Notes: a model not told the origin generated them from the letters alone. A stretch of DNA of 64,000 nt from Zunongwangia atlantica 22II14-10F7 (GCF_002094855.1 NZ_ARYN01000004.1:186001-250000), one strand, 5' to 3'. Positions 27,361 through 36,496 are shown, numbered from the stretch's first letter. Program-made: numbers and translations.

Positions 27361-29607
27361 TTAGATTGAAGTCGTTTTAAAAACTGTTTTTCTAATGTTT
27401 TTAGAAATATCCAAAAGCCATTGTAATTGATTAGTAATTAATTGTGCTTCCTGAAGCTGCAAACGCAAATCTTGATCTGCTAATTCTTTACCTTCAGCAA
27501 TTTCCTGATTTCTTATTTTTACTAATTCTTCATATTTTTCATCTAATCTGGACTTTGCTTCTTTAAGCAATTCGACATTAGTTTTCTTTTGCTTAGCCTG
27601 GGCAATTAATCCTTCTTCAGCATTATTTAAACTGTGGAGCACCTGTTTTACAAAAACTTCAAAATCCTTAGAAGCTTCTGTAGTATTGTGGTTTCGTATA
27701 TATGTACCCATTGAAGCAAGGGCAGATAAAAAAGTTTGATTTAAACTTACCAATCTATAAATTAAACCCAAGTCTTTTTGTTTAGATTTAGGTTCCTGCG
27801 TCATACGTTGAAATGCCGCACTAAGATTTCCCATTTCAAGGAATGCTTTTTTACGAGCCAGTTTATAAGTGGTTGGGAGTTCTCCTTTTTTATGATAAAA
27901 CTTATCGATTTCAAGGAAATAATCGCGGTTTGCCGCAATGCTTGTCGCAATGATGTTTCTAATATTTCCAGATTCCCAGGTGGGCCATAAAAAAAGATTA
28001 CCTAAACCGGCCAATATCGCCCCAACAAAAGTGTCTATGATTCTAAACTCAATTACTTTTATAACATCTGGCTTTAAAAGGGCATAAATAAAGATGATAC
28101 TTAAAGTAATAAACACCGCAGCCGTTCTATAATTTCTTTGAATTAAGGAAAAGGCCATTGTTAAGGATAATAAACCTAAAGCACCATATATGTAGGGGTT
28201 TTGTGTAATGAATACAATTACAATCGCGATAAATCCGCCAATTAAAGTACCTATAATTCGTTCTTTTGTCCGCGATTTTGTGAGTCCGTAATTTGGTCTC
28301 ATAATCACGACGATAGTTAAGAGAATCCAGTATGCATTTTGAATAGAAAAAAATGCACCTACAGAAAATCCAATTAAAACAACAATAGCAAGACGTAAAG
28401 CATGTCTAAAAATAGGAGAGCCAAAATTGAAGTTTTCCTGTAATGTTTTAAAAGAATACTCTTGCGGAGTGATAAATTTCACCACCTCTTTATGCTTCAT
28501 AAAAATGGCATTTCCCTGTTTTAGATTATTTACCACACCAAAAATGGTATTAATCTTATGGGATTGCCTTTCCTGATAATCAAAAAGATTATGAAGCATT
28601 AAAATATGTTCTCGTTTTTCAGTAATATCAATTTGATCACGATAGCGATTTACGGCCTGACGGGATTTGTCGATATATTCTGAAATTTTATTTTCAGGAA
28701 CGGGTCTTTTACTTTCTATGGATTTTGAGATTTCTATAAGTTGAAGTCCCAAATAATGGGTTACATCACTAAAAATTGCCAGAAACTCTTTGTCTTTACT
28801 AAACAGGTAATCCATTCGCTCATAATTAACAGGATTAGCCATTCCTAATTCCAGAATATCCACTAATTCTATAAAAACCAATAAACGCTTACGTGCGTAA
28901 TTAGAATTTCCAGATAATTTTCTGGAACTTATTAAAACCTCTCGTAAACTTTCATGCTTTTGGTTGAGTTCATTTTGTAGATCAAATAGCTTTCTTTGTA
29001 AATTATCCCTATTTTCTACATTCAGGATTAATTGAGAACGAACCTGTAAATATTCACCTGTTAACTCTAAACATTGCGCTAATAACTGTTCTGTTTCATG
29101 CTTTGGATTAATAAAATGCCATAAAACACTTAAAGAAAGATACCATAAACCCCCGGCAGCAATTAGTAGTGAATGTTGCCAAAGCGTCATGGAAGTATCT
29201 ACATTTGCAAAGCTAAGTACCACTGCCATTAAACCGGCAAAAGCAACCATAGATGCTCTAAACCCATAAACAGCAAGATATGAAATTGCAAATACCATAA
29301 TTCCCACCACAGGAATTGTGAAATAAATATTGGCAGAAGAATATCCTATAATCATCGAGGTAAGTCCCGCAAGAAACGCCGCTACAATTACCCCAATAAT
29401 TTTATGTTTTAATGTGCCAATGGTATCGCTTGGGGCGGTAAGCAGGCAACCCACCGCTAAAGGAATACCAATATTAGATAAGCCTAGCGCATTAAAAATC
29501 CCGATTGCAGATCCAATACTTATAGTTAAGATCACAGCTTTTGTAAAATCTGTGCTGCGTAAAAACTTTAAAATGGAATACCAAAACTCAGATATTTTCT
29601 TTATCAA
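27361..29607 (-). CDS. FUSC-family (YccS-like) inner membrane protein
   Basis: 748 residues in a duplicated layout: a membrane block of about six helices at 20-165, a cytoplasmic helical segment to about 395, a second membrane block at 400-535, and a long helical tail. The second block has the FUSC signature (RHALRLAIVVLIGFSVGAFF, RPNYGLTKSRTKERIIGTLIGG). YccS/AaeB relatives are linked to efflux of aromatic acids. Coupled by a one-base gap to DUF6155. Divergent from the MDR gene at 29807, with a -7 box at 29641-29648. The substrate is not known. Confidence 0.87.
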   Translation of the reverse strand: MIKKISEFWYSILKFLRSTDFTKAVILTISIGSAIGIFNALGLSNIGIPLAVGCLLTAPSDTIGTLKHKIIGVIVAAFLAGLTSMIIGYSSANIYFTIPVVGIMVFAISYLAVYGFRASMVAFAGLMAVVLSFANVDTSMTLWQHSLLIAAGGLWYLSLSVLWHFINPKHETEQLLAQCLELTGEYLQVRSQLILNVENRDNLQRKLFDLQNELNQKHESLREVLISSRKLSGNSNYARKRLLVFIELVDILELGMANPVNYERMDYLFSKDKEFLAIFSDVTHYLGLQLIEISKSIESKRPVPENKISEYIDKSRQAVNRYRDQIDITEKREHILMLHNLFDYQERQSHKINTIFGVVNNLKQGNAIFMKHKEVVKFITPQEYSFKTLQENFNFGSPIFRHALRLAIVVLIGFSVGAFFSIQNAYWILLTIVVIMRPNYGLTKSRTKERIIGTLIGGFIAIVIVFITQNPYIYGALGLLSLTMAFSLIQRNYRTAAVFITLSIIFIYALLKPDVIKVIEFRIIDTFVGAILAGLGNLFLWPTWESGNIRNIIATSIAANRDYFLEIDKFYHKKGELPTTYKLARKKAFLEMGNLSAAFQRMTQEPKSKQKDLGLIYRLVSLNQTFLSALASMGTYIRNHNTTEASKDFEVFVKQVLHSLNNAEEGLIAQAKQKKTNVELLKEAKSRLDEKYEELVKIRNQEIAEGKELADQDLRLQLQEAQLITNQLQWLLDISKNIRKTVFKTTSI

Positions 29608-29640
29608 TGCGCCTTTTTTAGGTGATTAGTTTATAGAATG

Positions 29641-29648
29641 CAAATTTA
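29641..29648 (-). promoter_or_regulatory. Candidate -7 box TAAATTTG for the FUSC gene
   Basis: Matches TAnnTTTG on the minus strand 33 bases before the FUSC ATG. A -33 TTTG at the right distance is not evident. Confidence 0.35.
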
Positions 29649-29806
29649 CCAAATTAAGTTTTGTAAATGTTAAATAGAAATTAAAGCCTTTAGTATTAAG
29701 CACTATTTTCTTTTAGATTTTAAACTGAATTAGGTATTAAGGATAAATTAAGACTAGCTTTTTGGTGAAGAATGGAGATTGAATTAATTTCAGAAAAAAT
29801 GATATT

Positions 29807-30802
29807 ATGAATAAGGTAATCACGTTAAAAGAGCGACCTTCAGGAAAACCTGAAGAGAATAATTTTGAGTTTCAAGATGAAGAAAAACCGAGTTTAAGCG
29901 ACGGTGAAATTCTGCTAAAATCTAAATACATTTCAGTAGATCCCTATTTGCGCGGAAGAATGCGCGATGTTGATTCCTATATCCCGCCCTTTCAATTAAA
30001 TGAAGCATTGTCTTCTATGGTTGTTGCTGAAATAATTGAATCAAAAAATAAGGATTTTCAGCAGGGAGATTATGTAAGCGGAATGTTAGATTGGAAACAA
30101 TTTCAGAAGCATTCAGGTAAAGGATTAAATAAAATTACTAATAAAAATGTACCGCTTTCAGCTTATCTCGGAGTTTTAGGCTTAACTGGATTAACCGCAT
30201 ATTTAGCTTTAGAGAATATTGGGAAATTAAAAGAAGGTGAAACGCTTTTAGTTTCTGGTGCTGCCGGTGCTGTAGGAAGCATTGTTGGGCAGATTGGGAA
30301 AATTAAAGGCTGCCGTGTAGTTGGAATTGCCGGAACCGATGAAAAAATAGCACACATTAAAGATGATTTTGGATTTGATGCCGGTATCAATTATAAAACT
30401 ACTAAAGATATGACCAAAGCCATTGCAGAAAATTGTCCAGATGGCGTAGATGTTTATTTTGATAATGTAGGAGGCGAAATCTTAGATTCGGCAATGCAGA
30501 ATATCAATGATTTTGCTAGAATCATTAATTGCGGAGCCATTTCGATTTATAATAAAGAAGAAGTTCCTACCGGAATGCGTTTAGAAGGAATCATGGTAAA
30601 GAAACGTGCATTAATGCAGGGATTTATTGTTAGAGATCATGTAGATGAATTTCAGCACGCCATAAAACAGTTGGGAAGCTGGCTTGCAGATGATAAGCTG
30701 AAATTCGATGAAACAAAACGTGAAGGATTCGAAAATGTTCCAAAAGCCTTTATTGAAATCTTTGAAGGTAAAAACACCGGTAAAATGCTGGTTGAAGTTT
30801 AA
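29807..30802 (+). CDS. NADP-dependent MDR ene-reductase (CurA/LTB4DH-like)
   Basis: 331 residues of the leukotriene B4 dehydrogenase/CurA branch of MDR enzymes: SKYISVDPYLRGRMRD at 43-58, SGAAGAVGSIVGQIGK at the Rossmann loop, DVYFDNVGGEILD near 220-232, and MQGFIVRDH further on. These enzymes reduce alpha,beta-unsaturated ketones or aldehydes with NADPH; no zinc is used. Cytoplasmic. Single gene with its own terminator. The family is sure, the natural substrate is not. Confidence 0.9.
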   Translation: MNKVITLKERPSGKPEENNFEFQDEEKPSLSDGEILLKSKYISVDPYLRGRMRDVDSYIPPFQLNEALSSMVVAEIIESKNKDFQQGDYVSGMLDWKQFQKHSGKGLNKITNKNVPLSAYLGVLGLTGLTAYLALENIGKLKEGETLLVSGAAGAVGSIVGQIGKIKGCRVVGIAGTDEKIAHIKDDFGFDAGINYKTTKDMTKAIAENCPDGVDVYFDNVGGEILDSAMQNINDFARIINCGAISIYNKEEVPTGMRLEGIMVKKRALMQGFIVRDHVDEFQHAIKQLGSWLADDKLKFDETKREGFENVPKAFIEIFEGKNTGKMLVEV

Positions 30803-30861
30803 GTAAAATCATACTTTAGAGTAAACTACCAAGTTGTATTTTACCCGTTAGCAGTGCCAAT

Positions 30862-30893
30862 AAAAAAGCCTCCTAAAAACAGGAGGCTTTTTT
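30862..30893. terminator. Shared bidirectional terminator (MDR / SDR)
   Basis: Perfect 13-bp stem, 30862-30874 with 30881-30893, core GCCTCCT, six-base loop, A and T runs on both sides. It lies between converging genes. Confidence 0.95.
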
Positions 30894-30914
30894 ATACAAT
30901 TTCAACACAAGTTT

Positions 30915-31661
30915 TTATTGCTCCTGTGAAGTTGGCATCACGTAAACTTCGTTGATATTTGCCCTTCCGGGTTGTGAAAGTGCATAATAAATCGCTTCAG
31001 CAATATCTTCAGATTCAAGCGGAGTAAGACTTTCTAAACTTGATACAAATCCTTCTTTAATTTCTTCATCGGTAATGGTATCGGTTAATTCTGTTGCAAC
31101 CGCACCAGGCTCTATAGATGTTGCTTTAATCCCAAAATTTGGTGCAAGCTCCATTCGTAAACCTTCCGTAAACATTTTTACAGCTGCTTTGGTCGCACAA
31201 TAAACTGCTCCGCCTGGATAAATCTTATTTCCTGCAGAAGAGGAAATATTAATGATATGACCAGATTTTTGTTCTTTCATTGTGGGTAAAACCGCAGCAA
31301 CTCCATTTAGAACACCTTTAATGTTTACATCTACCATTGTGTTCCACTCGTCTGTATGTAGGTTTTTTACGTAAGAAAGCGGCATTAAACCTGCATTGTT
31401 CACTAAAGCATCGATGCTTCCAAAAGCACTTTTAGTCTCGCTCACAATTTTTTCAAAATCTTCTTTTTTGGTAACATCGGCAGTAACAACTAAGGCTTTA
31501 CCGCCATCTTTTTCGATATCTTCTTTTAGTGATTTTAATCGCTCTTCTCTTCGAGCAGAAATCACGACATTCGCACCTTCTTTTGCTAATTTTTTAGCGG
31601 TGGCCTCTCCTATTCCACTAGAAGCTCCGGTAATGATCACTGTTTTTCCTTCAATATTCAT
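30915..31661 (-). CDS. SDR-family NAD(P)-dependent oxidoreductase
   Basis: 248 residues from ATG 31661 (MNIEGKTVIITGASSGIGEA); the upstream extension is discarded. Classical short-chain dehydrogenase: TGASSGIG cofactor loop, NNAG at about 88-91, catalytic Ser in INISSSAG and YxxxK in YCATKAAVK. The Arg residues after strand 2 (SARREERL) suggest NADP(H). Closest in type to YdfG/serine-dehydrogenase-like or clavaldehyde-dehydrogenase-like SDRs. Substrate unknown. The flavin monooxygenase ends 154 bases upstream on the same strand. Confidence 0.9.
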   Translation of the reverse strand: MNIEGKTVIITGASSGIGEATAKKLAKEGANVVISARREERLKSLKEDIEKDGGKALVVTADVTKKEDFEKIVSETKSAFGSIDALVNNAGLMPLSYVKNLHTDEWNTMVDVNIKGVLNGVAAVLPTMKEQKSGHIINISSSAGNKIYPGGAVYCATKAAVKMFTEGLRMELAPNFGIKATSIEPGAVATELTDTITDEEIKEGFVSSLESLTPLESEDIAEAIYYALSQPGRANINEVYVMPTSQEQ

Positions 31662-31815
31662 AACATGTTTTATTTGGTTCAGCTTGAAGATAATCACAAC
31701 AAATCTTCATCCCAAATAAGCTTTTTAGTTTTAGCGGAGATTTAACGCTGCTGAGCAAATCTTGTTAAGAATTTTAATTCTGTTGAATTATATTGAAATC
31801 TGTATCTAAAAATCT

Positions 31816-32871
31816 TTATTCTGAAAAAGACAGATATTCTTTAATTTCTGAAACTGTTTTTCTAGCCGAACGCGCCACGCCAATCAAAGTCGCTGAAGCA
31901 AAACCCGTCCATTGTCCGAATCCTACAAGCCATAAACCATCAACATCTTTAGCCGCCGTTCCATTGGTTGCTATTTGCCCATTTTGTTGAATTTCAGTCA
32001 GATTTTTTAGATAATCTGTAGCGTAACCAAATCCTGTGCACCAAATAATGACGTCGAAATCTTCATAATTTCCATCATCCCATTTTACGCCAATTTCAGT
32101 AATAGAATGGATGCTATTAAATTCGGTATAAACTCCGCGATCCCTGGCTTCTTTTACCTGCGGGACCATAACGATACTACCAATATTGTAGTTTTTCGGT
32201 CTAAATTCTTTTCCCTGTTGCTTTGCTTTATATTTTGCTGAAGCCTGATCGAAAAGATCTTTACCATCTACATCATCAGGTAAAAATTGGGGCTCATTTT
32301 TTACGGCCCATTTTGTTTTGGTCACTTTTGAAACCTGCGCTAAGATTTGAGCACCACTATTCCCCTCGCCCACTATTAAAACTTTTTTATTACTGAAATC
32401 TTCCGCTTTTCGATACTGTGAGGAATGAAGTTGAATTCCTTTAAAGGAGTTTTTTCCATTTACTTCAGGAATAATAGGTTTAGATTGCGTACCTGTAGCT
32501 GCGATCACTACTTTGGTTTTGAATTTTTTCTGTTCACTTTTCAGAAGAAATAATCCAGCTTCTTTTTTGATATTGTTGATTTTAACGCCTCTTTTTATTG
32601 GGAAATCAAAGCGTTTTTCATACTGGCACAAATATTCTATAGCTTCTTCTTTGGTAGGATATTCATTTTTAGTTTTCGGCATTAACCAGCCGGGTAACGA
32701 GCTATGCTGTGCGGCAGAAAATAAGTCTAAATTTTGCCAATTTTGGCTCCAGGAACCACCACAATACTTATTGGCGTCTATAATTAGATATTTCAGTGAA
32801 GTTTTTCTAAGATAATAGGCACAGGCAAGTGCACTTTGGCCACCTCCAACGATTATTACGTCATAAATCAT
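31816..32871 (-). CDS. Flavin-containing monooxygenase, ArsO-like
   Basis: 351 residues. An FAD loop (IIVGGGQSALACAYYL) opens the protein, GGSWSQNWQNLDLFSAAQHSSLPG near 38-61 is the substrate/FMO-type region, and a second NADPH loop VGEGNSGAQILAQ lies near 164-176. The set matches small FMO-like oxidoreductases called ArsO when found beside ArsR. Its start directly follows the stop of the ArsR-family gene without a gap. An oxidative role in arsenic or organosulfur handling is inferred from that link; no arsB, arsC or arsM is near. Confidence 0.8.
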   Translation of the reverse strand: MIYDVIIVGGGQSALACAYYLRKTSLKYLIIDANKYCGGSWSQNWQNLDLFSAAQHSSLPGWLMPKTKNEYPTKEEAIEYLCQYEKRFDFPIKRGVKINNIKKEAGLFLLKSEQKKFKTKVVIAATGTQSKPIIPEVNGKNSFKGIQLHSSQYRKAEDFSNKKVLIVGEGNSGAQILAQVSKVTKTKWAVKNEPQFLPDDVDGKDLFDQASAKYKAKQQGKEFRPKNYNIGSIVMVPQVKEARDRGVYTEFNSIHSITEIGVKWDDGNYEDFDVIIWCTGFGYATDYLKNLTEIQQNGQIATNGTAAKDVDGLWLVGFGQWTGFASATLIGVARSARKTVSEIKEYLSFSE

Positions 32872-33201
32872 CTAACAGCAATCCTTTCCGCAGATATCCT
32901 GCTGAAAAAATGTTGCCAATAAATCACGAATTTCGCTCCATTTTTCTTCGTCTATACAATAGCAAACGCGAGTTCCCTCGATATCTCCTTTTATAATGCC
33001 GATATTCTTTAATTCTCGAAGGTGTTGTGAAATTGTTGGCTGTGCAAGACCAATTTCAGTAACTAAATCACCACAAATACAGCTTTTTGCTTTAATAATT
33101 TGTTGAAGGATGGCAATTCTTGCCGGATGACCTAAAACTTTAGCTACGCTGGCAATTTGATTCTGACTTTCGCTAAAAATTTCTGATTTTGTAACTCCCA
33201 T
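32872..33201 (-). CDS. arsR: ArsR-family metalloregulatory repressor
   Basis: 109 residues with the winged HTH of ArsR/SmtB (HPARIAILQQI, then GLAQPTISQHLRELKNIGII as recognition helix). Thiols are placed to bind a soft metal or metalloid: C41 and C43 in KSCICGDL, at the site of the classic ELCVCDL motif, and C104, C108, C109 in the tail CGKDCC. It is followed without a gap by the flavin monooxygenase, its presumed target. An imperfect 20-bp dyad lies 10 bases before its ATG (33212-33231). As(III)/Sb(III) sensing is likely but other thiol-reactive inducers are possible. Confidence 0.88.
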   Translation of the reverse strand: MGVTKSEIFSESQNQIASVAKVLGHPARIAILQQIIKAKSCICGDLVTEIGLAQPTISQHLRELKNIGIIKGDIEGTRVCYCIDEEKWSEIRDLLATFFQQDICGKDCC

Positions 33202-33211
33202 AACCCAATTT

Positions 33212-33231
33212 TAATTGCAATATTACGATAA
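33212..33231. promoter_or_regulatory. Candidate ArsR operator
   Basis: TAATTGCAAT with ATTACGATAA: 7 of 10 positions agree in dyad symmetry around AATATT, like many ArsR/SmtB operators. It lies ten bases upstream of the arsR start codon. Confidence 0.5.
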
Positions 33232-33244
33232 TTATAGCATCAAA

Positions 33245-33270
33245 AAAAGCCGCAAAAATTAGCGGCTTTT
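33245..33270 (-). terminator. Terminator of the SDR gene at 33293
   Basis: AAAAGCCGC pairs with GCGGCTTTT over an eight-base loop, followed by T on the minus strand, 22 bases after the stop. Confidence 0.88.
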
Positions 33271-33292
33271 CTTTACAATATCGATGTGTACC

Positions 33293-34006
33293 TTATTTTT
33301 TTGGTGGTGTAGATGGTCTTACCTCTATTTTACTTGGTAATGTTCTTGGATTCATTTTCATTAAATCTACCACTAATTCACCAATATCTTCTTTTTGGAT
33401 TTTCCATGCATCATTTTCGCTAGGTGTATGACCATTAAAATGTGTTGCCACAGATCCTGGCATAATGGTACTTACTTTTACTCCTTTTTGTCGCAAATCT
33501 AACATTACAGCCTGCGAAAAACCGGTTACTCCAAATTTACTGGCGTTGTAAGCAGCGCCACCAGCAAAGAAGTTGGTTCCTGCAAGACTAGAAATAGTAA
33601 TAATATATCCTTCAGTTTTAATTAACTCGGCCAAAGAAGATTTTACACTATAAAATACACCGGTAAGATTTGTTTCGATTGTAGCATTCCATTCTTCTGG
33701 CGTCATGTCTTCTATAGAAGTAAATTTTCCAACTCCTGCATTTGCTACTAAAAGATCTATCTTTCCGAATTTATCTACAGCTGCTTTTACGGCTTGTTGC
33801 TGACTTTCGTAACTTCTTACATCGGCTTCTAAACCTATAATTTCGCCTTTACCTGCTAATTCTTTTGCTGCTTCTTCTGCAGCTTCTAAAGAACGGCTGG
33901 TTATAGCCACTTTAAATCCTTCGTTAAGTAAAGCTTCAGCTACACCGTAACCAATACCTTTACTTCCGCCTGTAATAAATGCAACTTTTCCTTCTAAAGA
34001 ACTCAT
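33293..34006 (-). CDS. SDR-family oxidoreductase (ketoacyl reductase-like)
   Basis: 237 residues from MSSLEGKVAFITGG; ATG 34006 is preferred to 34024 because the core strand starts there. It has the TGGSKGIG cofactor loop, VANAGVG, catalytic Ser in ISSLAG and YNASKFGV as YxxxK. The basic SRS after strand 2 supports NADP(H). Many such enzymes are annotated as 3-ketoacyl-ACP reductase-like, but no fatty acid genes are nearby, so the substrate stays open. Monocistronic with its own terminator. Confidence 0.9.
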   Translation of the reverse strand: MSSLEGKVAFITGGSKGIGYGVAEALLNEGFKVAITSRSLEAAEEAAKELAGKGEIIGLEADVRSYESQQQAVKAAVDKFGKIDLLVANAGVGKFTSIEDMTPEEWNATIETNLTGVFYSVKSSLAELIKTEGYIITISSLAGTNFFAGGAAYNASKFGVTGFSQAVMLDLRQKGVKVSTIMPGSVATHFNGHTPSENDAWKIQKEDIGELVVDLMKMNPRTLPSKIEVRPSTPPKK

Positions 34007-34162
34007 AGTATTTTTATTTTTCAATTTTTAATTATGCTCAAAACTAAAGCTAATAAAGTACGTATGGCGTATAAAATTAAAATTGGTAATTAATTGTTAA
34101 TTTTAAATCTAAAACCTTTATTAATTTTGGTGTTAAATAGTTTCAGAACTAGCATAAAAAAG

Positions 34163-34170
34163 TATTTTTG
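34163..34170 (+). promoter_or_regulatory. Candidate -7 box TATTTTTG
   Basis: Matches TAnnTTTG 44 bases before the proposed start of the gene at 34215. No clear -33 partner. Confidence 0.4.
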
Positions 34171-34214
34171 CAAAAACTTGAATTCTTACTACTACAAATA
34201 AATACACTGATAAT

Positions 34215-34607
34215 TTGAAACCTTTAGAAAACATAAAAGCTCAGAAGCTGCTTAATAAGATTCAGCGTGATTTAATGAGAAACGGTATTATCACCAATAC
34301 GCTAATTGAAGATTTAAAAGAACTTAGAACTTACGTAGTTGACGAAGGACAACCGCTACTAGCCAAAGTAATTAGATTAACTTTTGAGCATGTAGAAGAA
34401 TATCAGTCATTTAACATCGCTATTCCAGAGGACGATCCTATCGAGGATGATGAAGAAAACCAGGAAGTTCGCGTTGAAGATGAAGTGACAGGACAGGAAA
34501 GCCTTGCGTACCTATTTTCTTTGATGGAAGATCATACCAATAAGGTGAACGAGATCGAGCTTAGAGACTACATTCAGGCTTTTACAGAATACGCTGAAGA
34601 GAACTAA
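34215..34607 (+). CDS. Conserved-looking hypothetical acidic helical protein
   Basis: 130 residues with a TTG start at 34215 (MKPLENIKAQKLLNKIQRDL); the next ATG (34275) would cut a clean amphipathic helix, so TTG is preferred. The protein is acidic with a very acidic linker near 75-95 (PEDDPIEDDEENQEV) between two helical parts. No signal peptide, membrane helix or known motif. Reading frame, codon use and position 61 bases before the VTT protein support a real gene. Function not recognised. Confidence 0.65.
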   Translation: MKPLENIKAQKLLNKIQRDLMRNGIITNTLIEDLKELRTYVVDEGQPLLAKVIRLTFEHVEEYQSFNIAIPEDDPIEDDEENQEVRVEDEVTGQESLAYLFSLMEDHTNKVNEIELRDYIQAFTEYAEEN

Positions 34608-34668
34608 TATTTTCTCTTTACTTAGTTGAAATCTGGAAACCCCAGATGAATTACTTAAATGATTGCTG

Positions 34669-35286
34669 ATGAAGAAAGATGCGAAGTCTAGAAAGAAATC
34701 GAGACTGCGCTTAATGCACCAATATTACAAATACACAGGTTTTTACAGCTTTGTTTGGAAAAGCATTAAAAAAGCTATAATTCCTATTTTGTTATTTGTT
34801 GGTGCTTTATTTGCTTTAGATCGTTTTGTGCTTGATATAGAAGAAACATTGGTAATGGTGACTGAAACCTATTCGCCAATTGTAATCTTAAGCATCTTTT
34901 TTGCCAGCGAATCACTTTTAGGACTTATACCTCCTGAGTTATTTATTGCATGGGCCGGTAAATCTGCCAGCCCTATTTTATACCTTTCTTTTTTAGCAGT
35001 AGCTTCTTATGTTGGTGGGATTGTTTCTTACTACATAGGTAGAGGAATTACTAAAATCCCAAGCGTACATGAAGCGATGGAATTGAAACTGGCGCAGCAT
35101 ATTAAGAATACACGAAAATGGGGTGGATTTTTAATTATCGTTGGTGCCCTATTACCCATTCCTTTTTCGATAACCAGTATTGCTGCCGGAATCATTAATT
35201 TTCCGTTTAGTAGCTATTTAATGTTTGGTTTACTTCGTTTTGTGCGTTTTTACCTTTATGCGCTTGTAATCTTTGAAATGGTTTAA
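34669..35286 (+). CDS. VTT/DedA-like membrane protein
   Basis: 205 residues from ATG 34669 (a TTG at 34663 adds two residues). Basic cytosolic N-terminus, then about five helices. Residues about 85-200 resemble the VTT (SNARE-associated/DedA) fold: FASESLLGLIPPELFIAWAG, SYVGGIVSYYIGRG and KWGGFLIIVGALLPIPFSITSIAAG, with the re-entrant loop Gly and Pro residues. DedA members move or flip phospholipids or support membrane potential. Short C-terminus compared with full DedA. It stands in a run of membrane proteins. Confidence 0.8.
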   Translation: MKKDAKSRKKSRLRLMHQYYKYTGFYSFVWKSIKKAIIPILLFVGALFALDRFVLDIEETLVMVTETYSPIVILSIFFASESLLGLIPPELFIAWAGKSASPILYLSFLAVASYVGGIVSYYIGRGITKIPSVHEAMELKLAQHIKNTRKWGGFLIIVGALLPIPFSITSIAAGIINFPFSSYLMFGLLRFVRFYLYALVIFEMV

Positions 35287-35393
35287 GACTTTATAACATT
35301 TTGTACAAGAACTAATTAAACTTGTGCTAAATATTTGTAAGAGGCCTTTTTGTTGAAGTATTTTAGACCTAACCAACTAAAAAACTTATCTAA

Positions 35394-36176
35394 ATGGACT
35401 CAAAATTAAAGAAGATTGCACGTACTGGATATGTTGCAAAAGGATCTGTATATGCAATTACAGGTGCACTTACTTTCCTTGCCGCATTTAATCTTGGCGG
35501 CCAAAAAGCCGGTAAATTTCAGGCTCTAGATTTCCTAGAAAAACAAGCTTATGGTAATGCCATTCTTATTGTAATGGCTATTGGTCTCTTATGTTATGTG
35601 ATATGGAGAGCAATTCAGGTTTTTCAGGATCCAGAAAATATTGGTAGCGATAAAAAAGGAAAAGTAAAAAGAGCCGCTTTTGGTGTAAGTGCACTCATAT
35701 ATTTAGCTTTGGCGATTTCAGCTTTAATGAAAGTAATTAATGCGGGTGGCTCTGGAAGTAGTGGAAGCCAAAGTCCTGGGTTTATGACGGGCCAAATTGG
35801 AGTTATCATTTTTGCAGCAATTGGCATTGCAGTAATTGGTGCAGGAATAAATCAAATGAAAAAAGCCTACACAAAAAGTTTTCTTACCAAATTCGATTAT
35901 AAATCTATTTCAGAAGAGAAAAGAAGAAAAACTATTAAGAATACCGGATTAATGGGATTAATTGCACGCGGAGTGATATTCTTCATTTTGGGATACTTTT
36001 TTATTAGAGCCGCTGTAGAATCTAATACTTCGGAGATTAAAAGTACAACCGATGCTTTTTCATTCCTGCAAAGTTCATCTTATGGGCAATACTTACTTGG
36101 TGCTGTTGCAGCTGGATTAGTATGCTACGGAATTTATATGTTTATGATGGCAAAATACAGAAAGTTTAAAGCTTAA
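35394..36176 (+). CDS. DUF1206 membrane protein
   Basis: 260 residues, six membrane helices as three repeats of a two-helix unit, with RTGYVAKGSVYAITGALTF, a middle copy around RAAFGVSALIYLALAI and LIARGVIFFILGYFFIRAA as the repeated opening. This is the DUF1206 layout. No function is known for the family. A Gly/Ser-rich loop (GGSGSSGSQ) lies near 118-126. The small Pmp3-type gene follows 95 bases later; both may respond to membrane stress, but that is a guess. Confidence 0.85.
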   Translation: MDSKLKKIARTGYVAKGSVYAITGALTFLAAFNLGGQKAGKFQALDFLEKQAYGNAILIVMAIGLLCYVIWRAIQVFQDPENIGSDKKGKVKRAAFGVSALIYLALAISALMKVINAGGSGSSGSQSPGFMTGQIGVIIFAAIGIAVIGAGINQMKKAYTKSFLTKFDYKSISEEKRRKTIKNTGLMGLIARGVIFFILGYFFIRAAVESNTSEIKSTTDAFSFLQSSSYGQYLLGAVAAGLVCYGIYMFMMAKYRKFKA

Positions 36177-36271
36177 GTTAAAGTGAGTTAAACTAATTAA
36201 AAGTATTTAAGATAGTTAATAGAAGAGTATTACATTGCTTTAAAATGAATAACTAACCAAAAAATTAAACG

Positions 36272-36430
36272 ATGTCTATTCTAACAATTGTATTGAATAT
36301 TTTATTACCACCACTTGCTGTTTACATGAAACATGGTGTTGGAACAACTTTATTAATTAGTATAGTTCTAACCATTATTGGCTGGATTCCTGGAGTAATT
36401 CATGCATTTTTGGTAAATGGAACCAGGTAA
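36272..36430 (+). CDS. YqaE/Pmp3-family small membrane protein
   Basis: 52 residues, starting MSILTIVLNILLPPLAVYMK and continuing GVGTTLLISIVLTIIGWIPGVIHAF. It is the two-helix hydrophobic protein of the Pmp3/YqaE family (proteolipid UPF0057), whose members are induced by salt, cold or osmotic stress and affect membrane potential. The LPPLAVY and IGWIPGVIHA motifs are diagnostic. Clean frame with a strong terminator after it. Confidence 0.9.
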   Translation: MSILTIVLNILLPPLAVYMKHGVGTTLLISIVLTIIGWIPGVIHAFLVNGTR

Positions 36431-36453
36431 TATTAATTTCTGAAGAAAATAAA

Positions 36454-36496
36454 AAAGTCCGGATTAGTGCATTAATTTTAGCCTAATCCGGACTTT
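36454..36496. terminator. Shared bidirectional terminator (pmp3-like / galE)
   Basis: Perfect 14-bp stem AAAGTCCGGATTAG with its complement at 36483-36496, 15-base loop, A/T runs outside on both sides. Confidence 0.93.
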
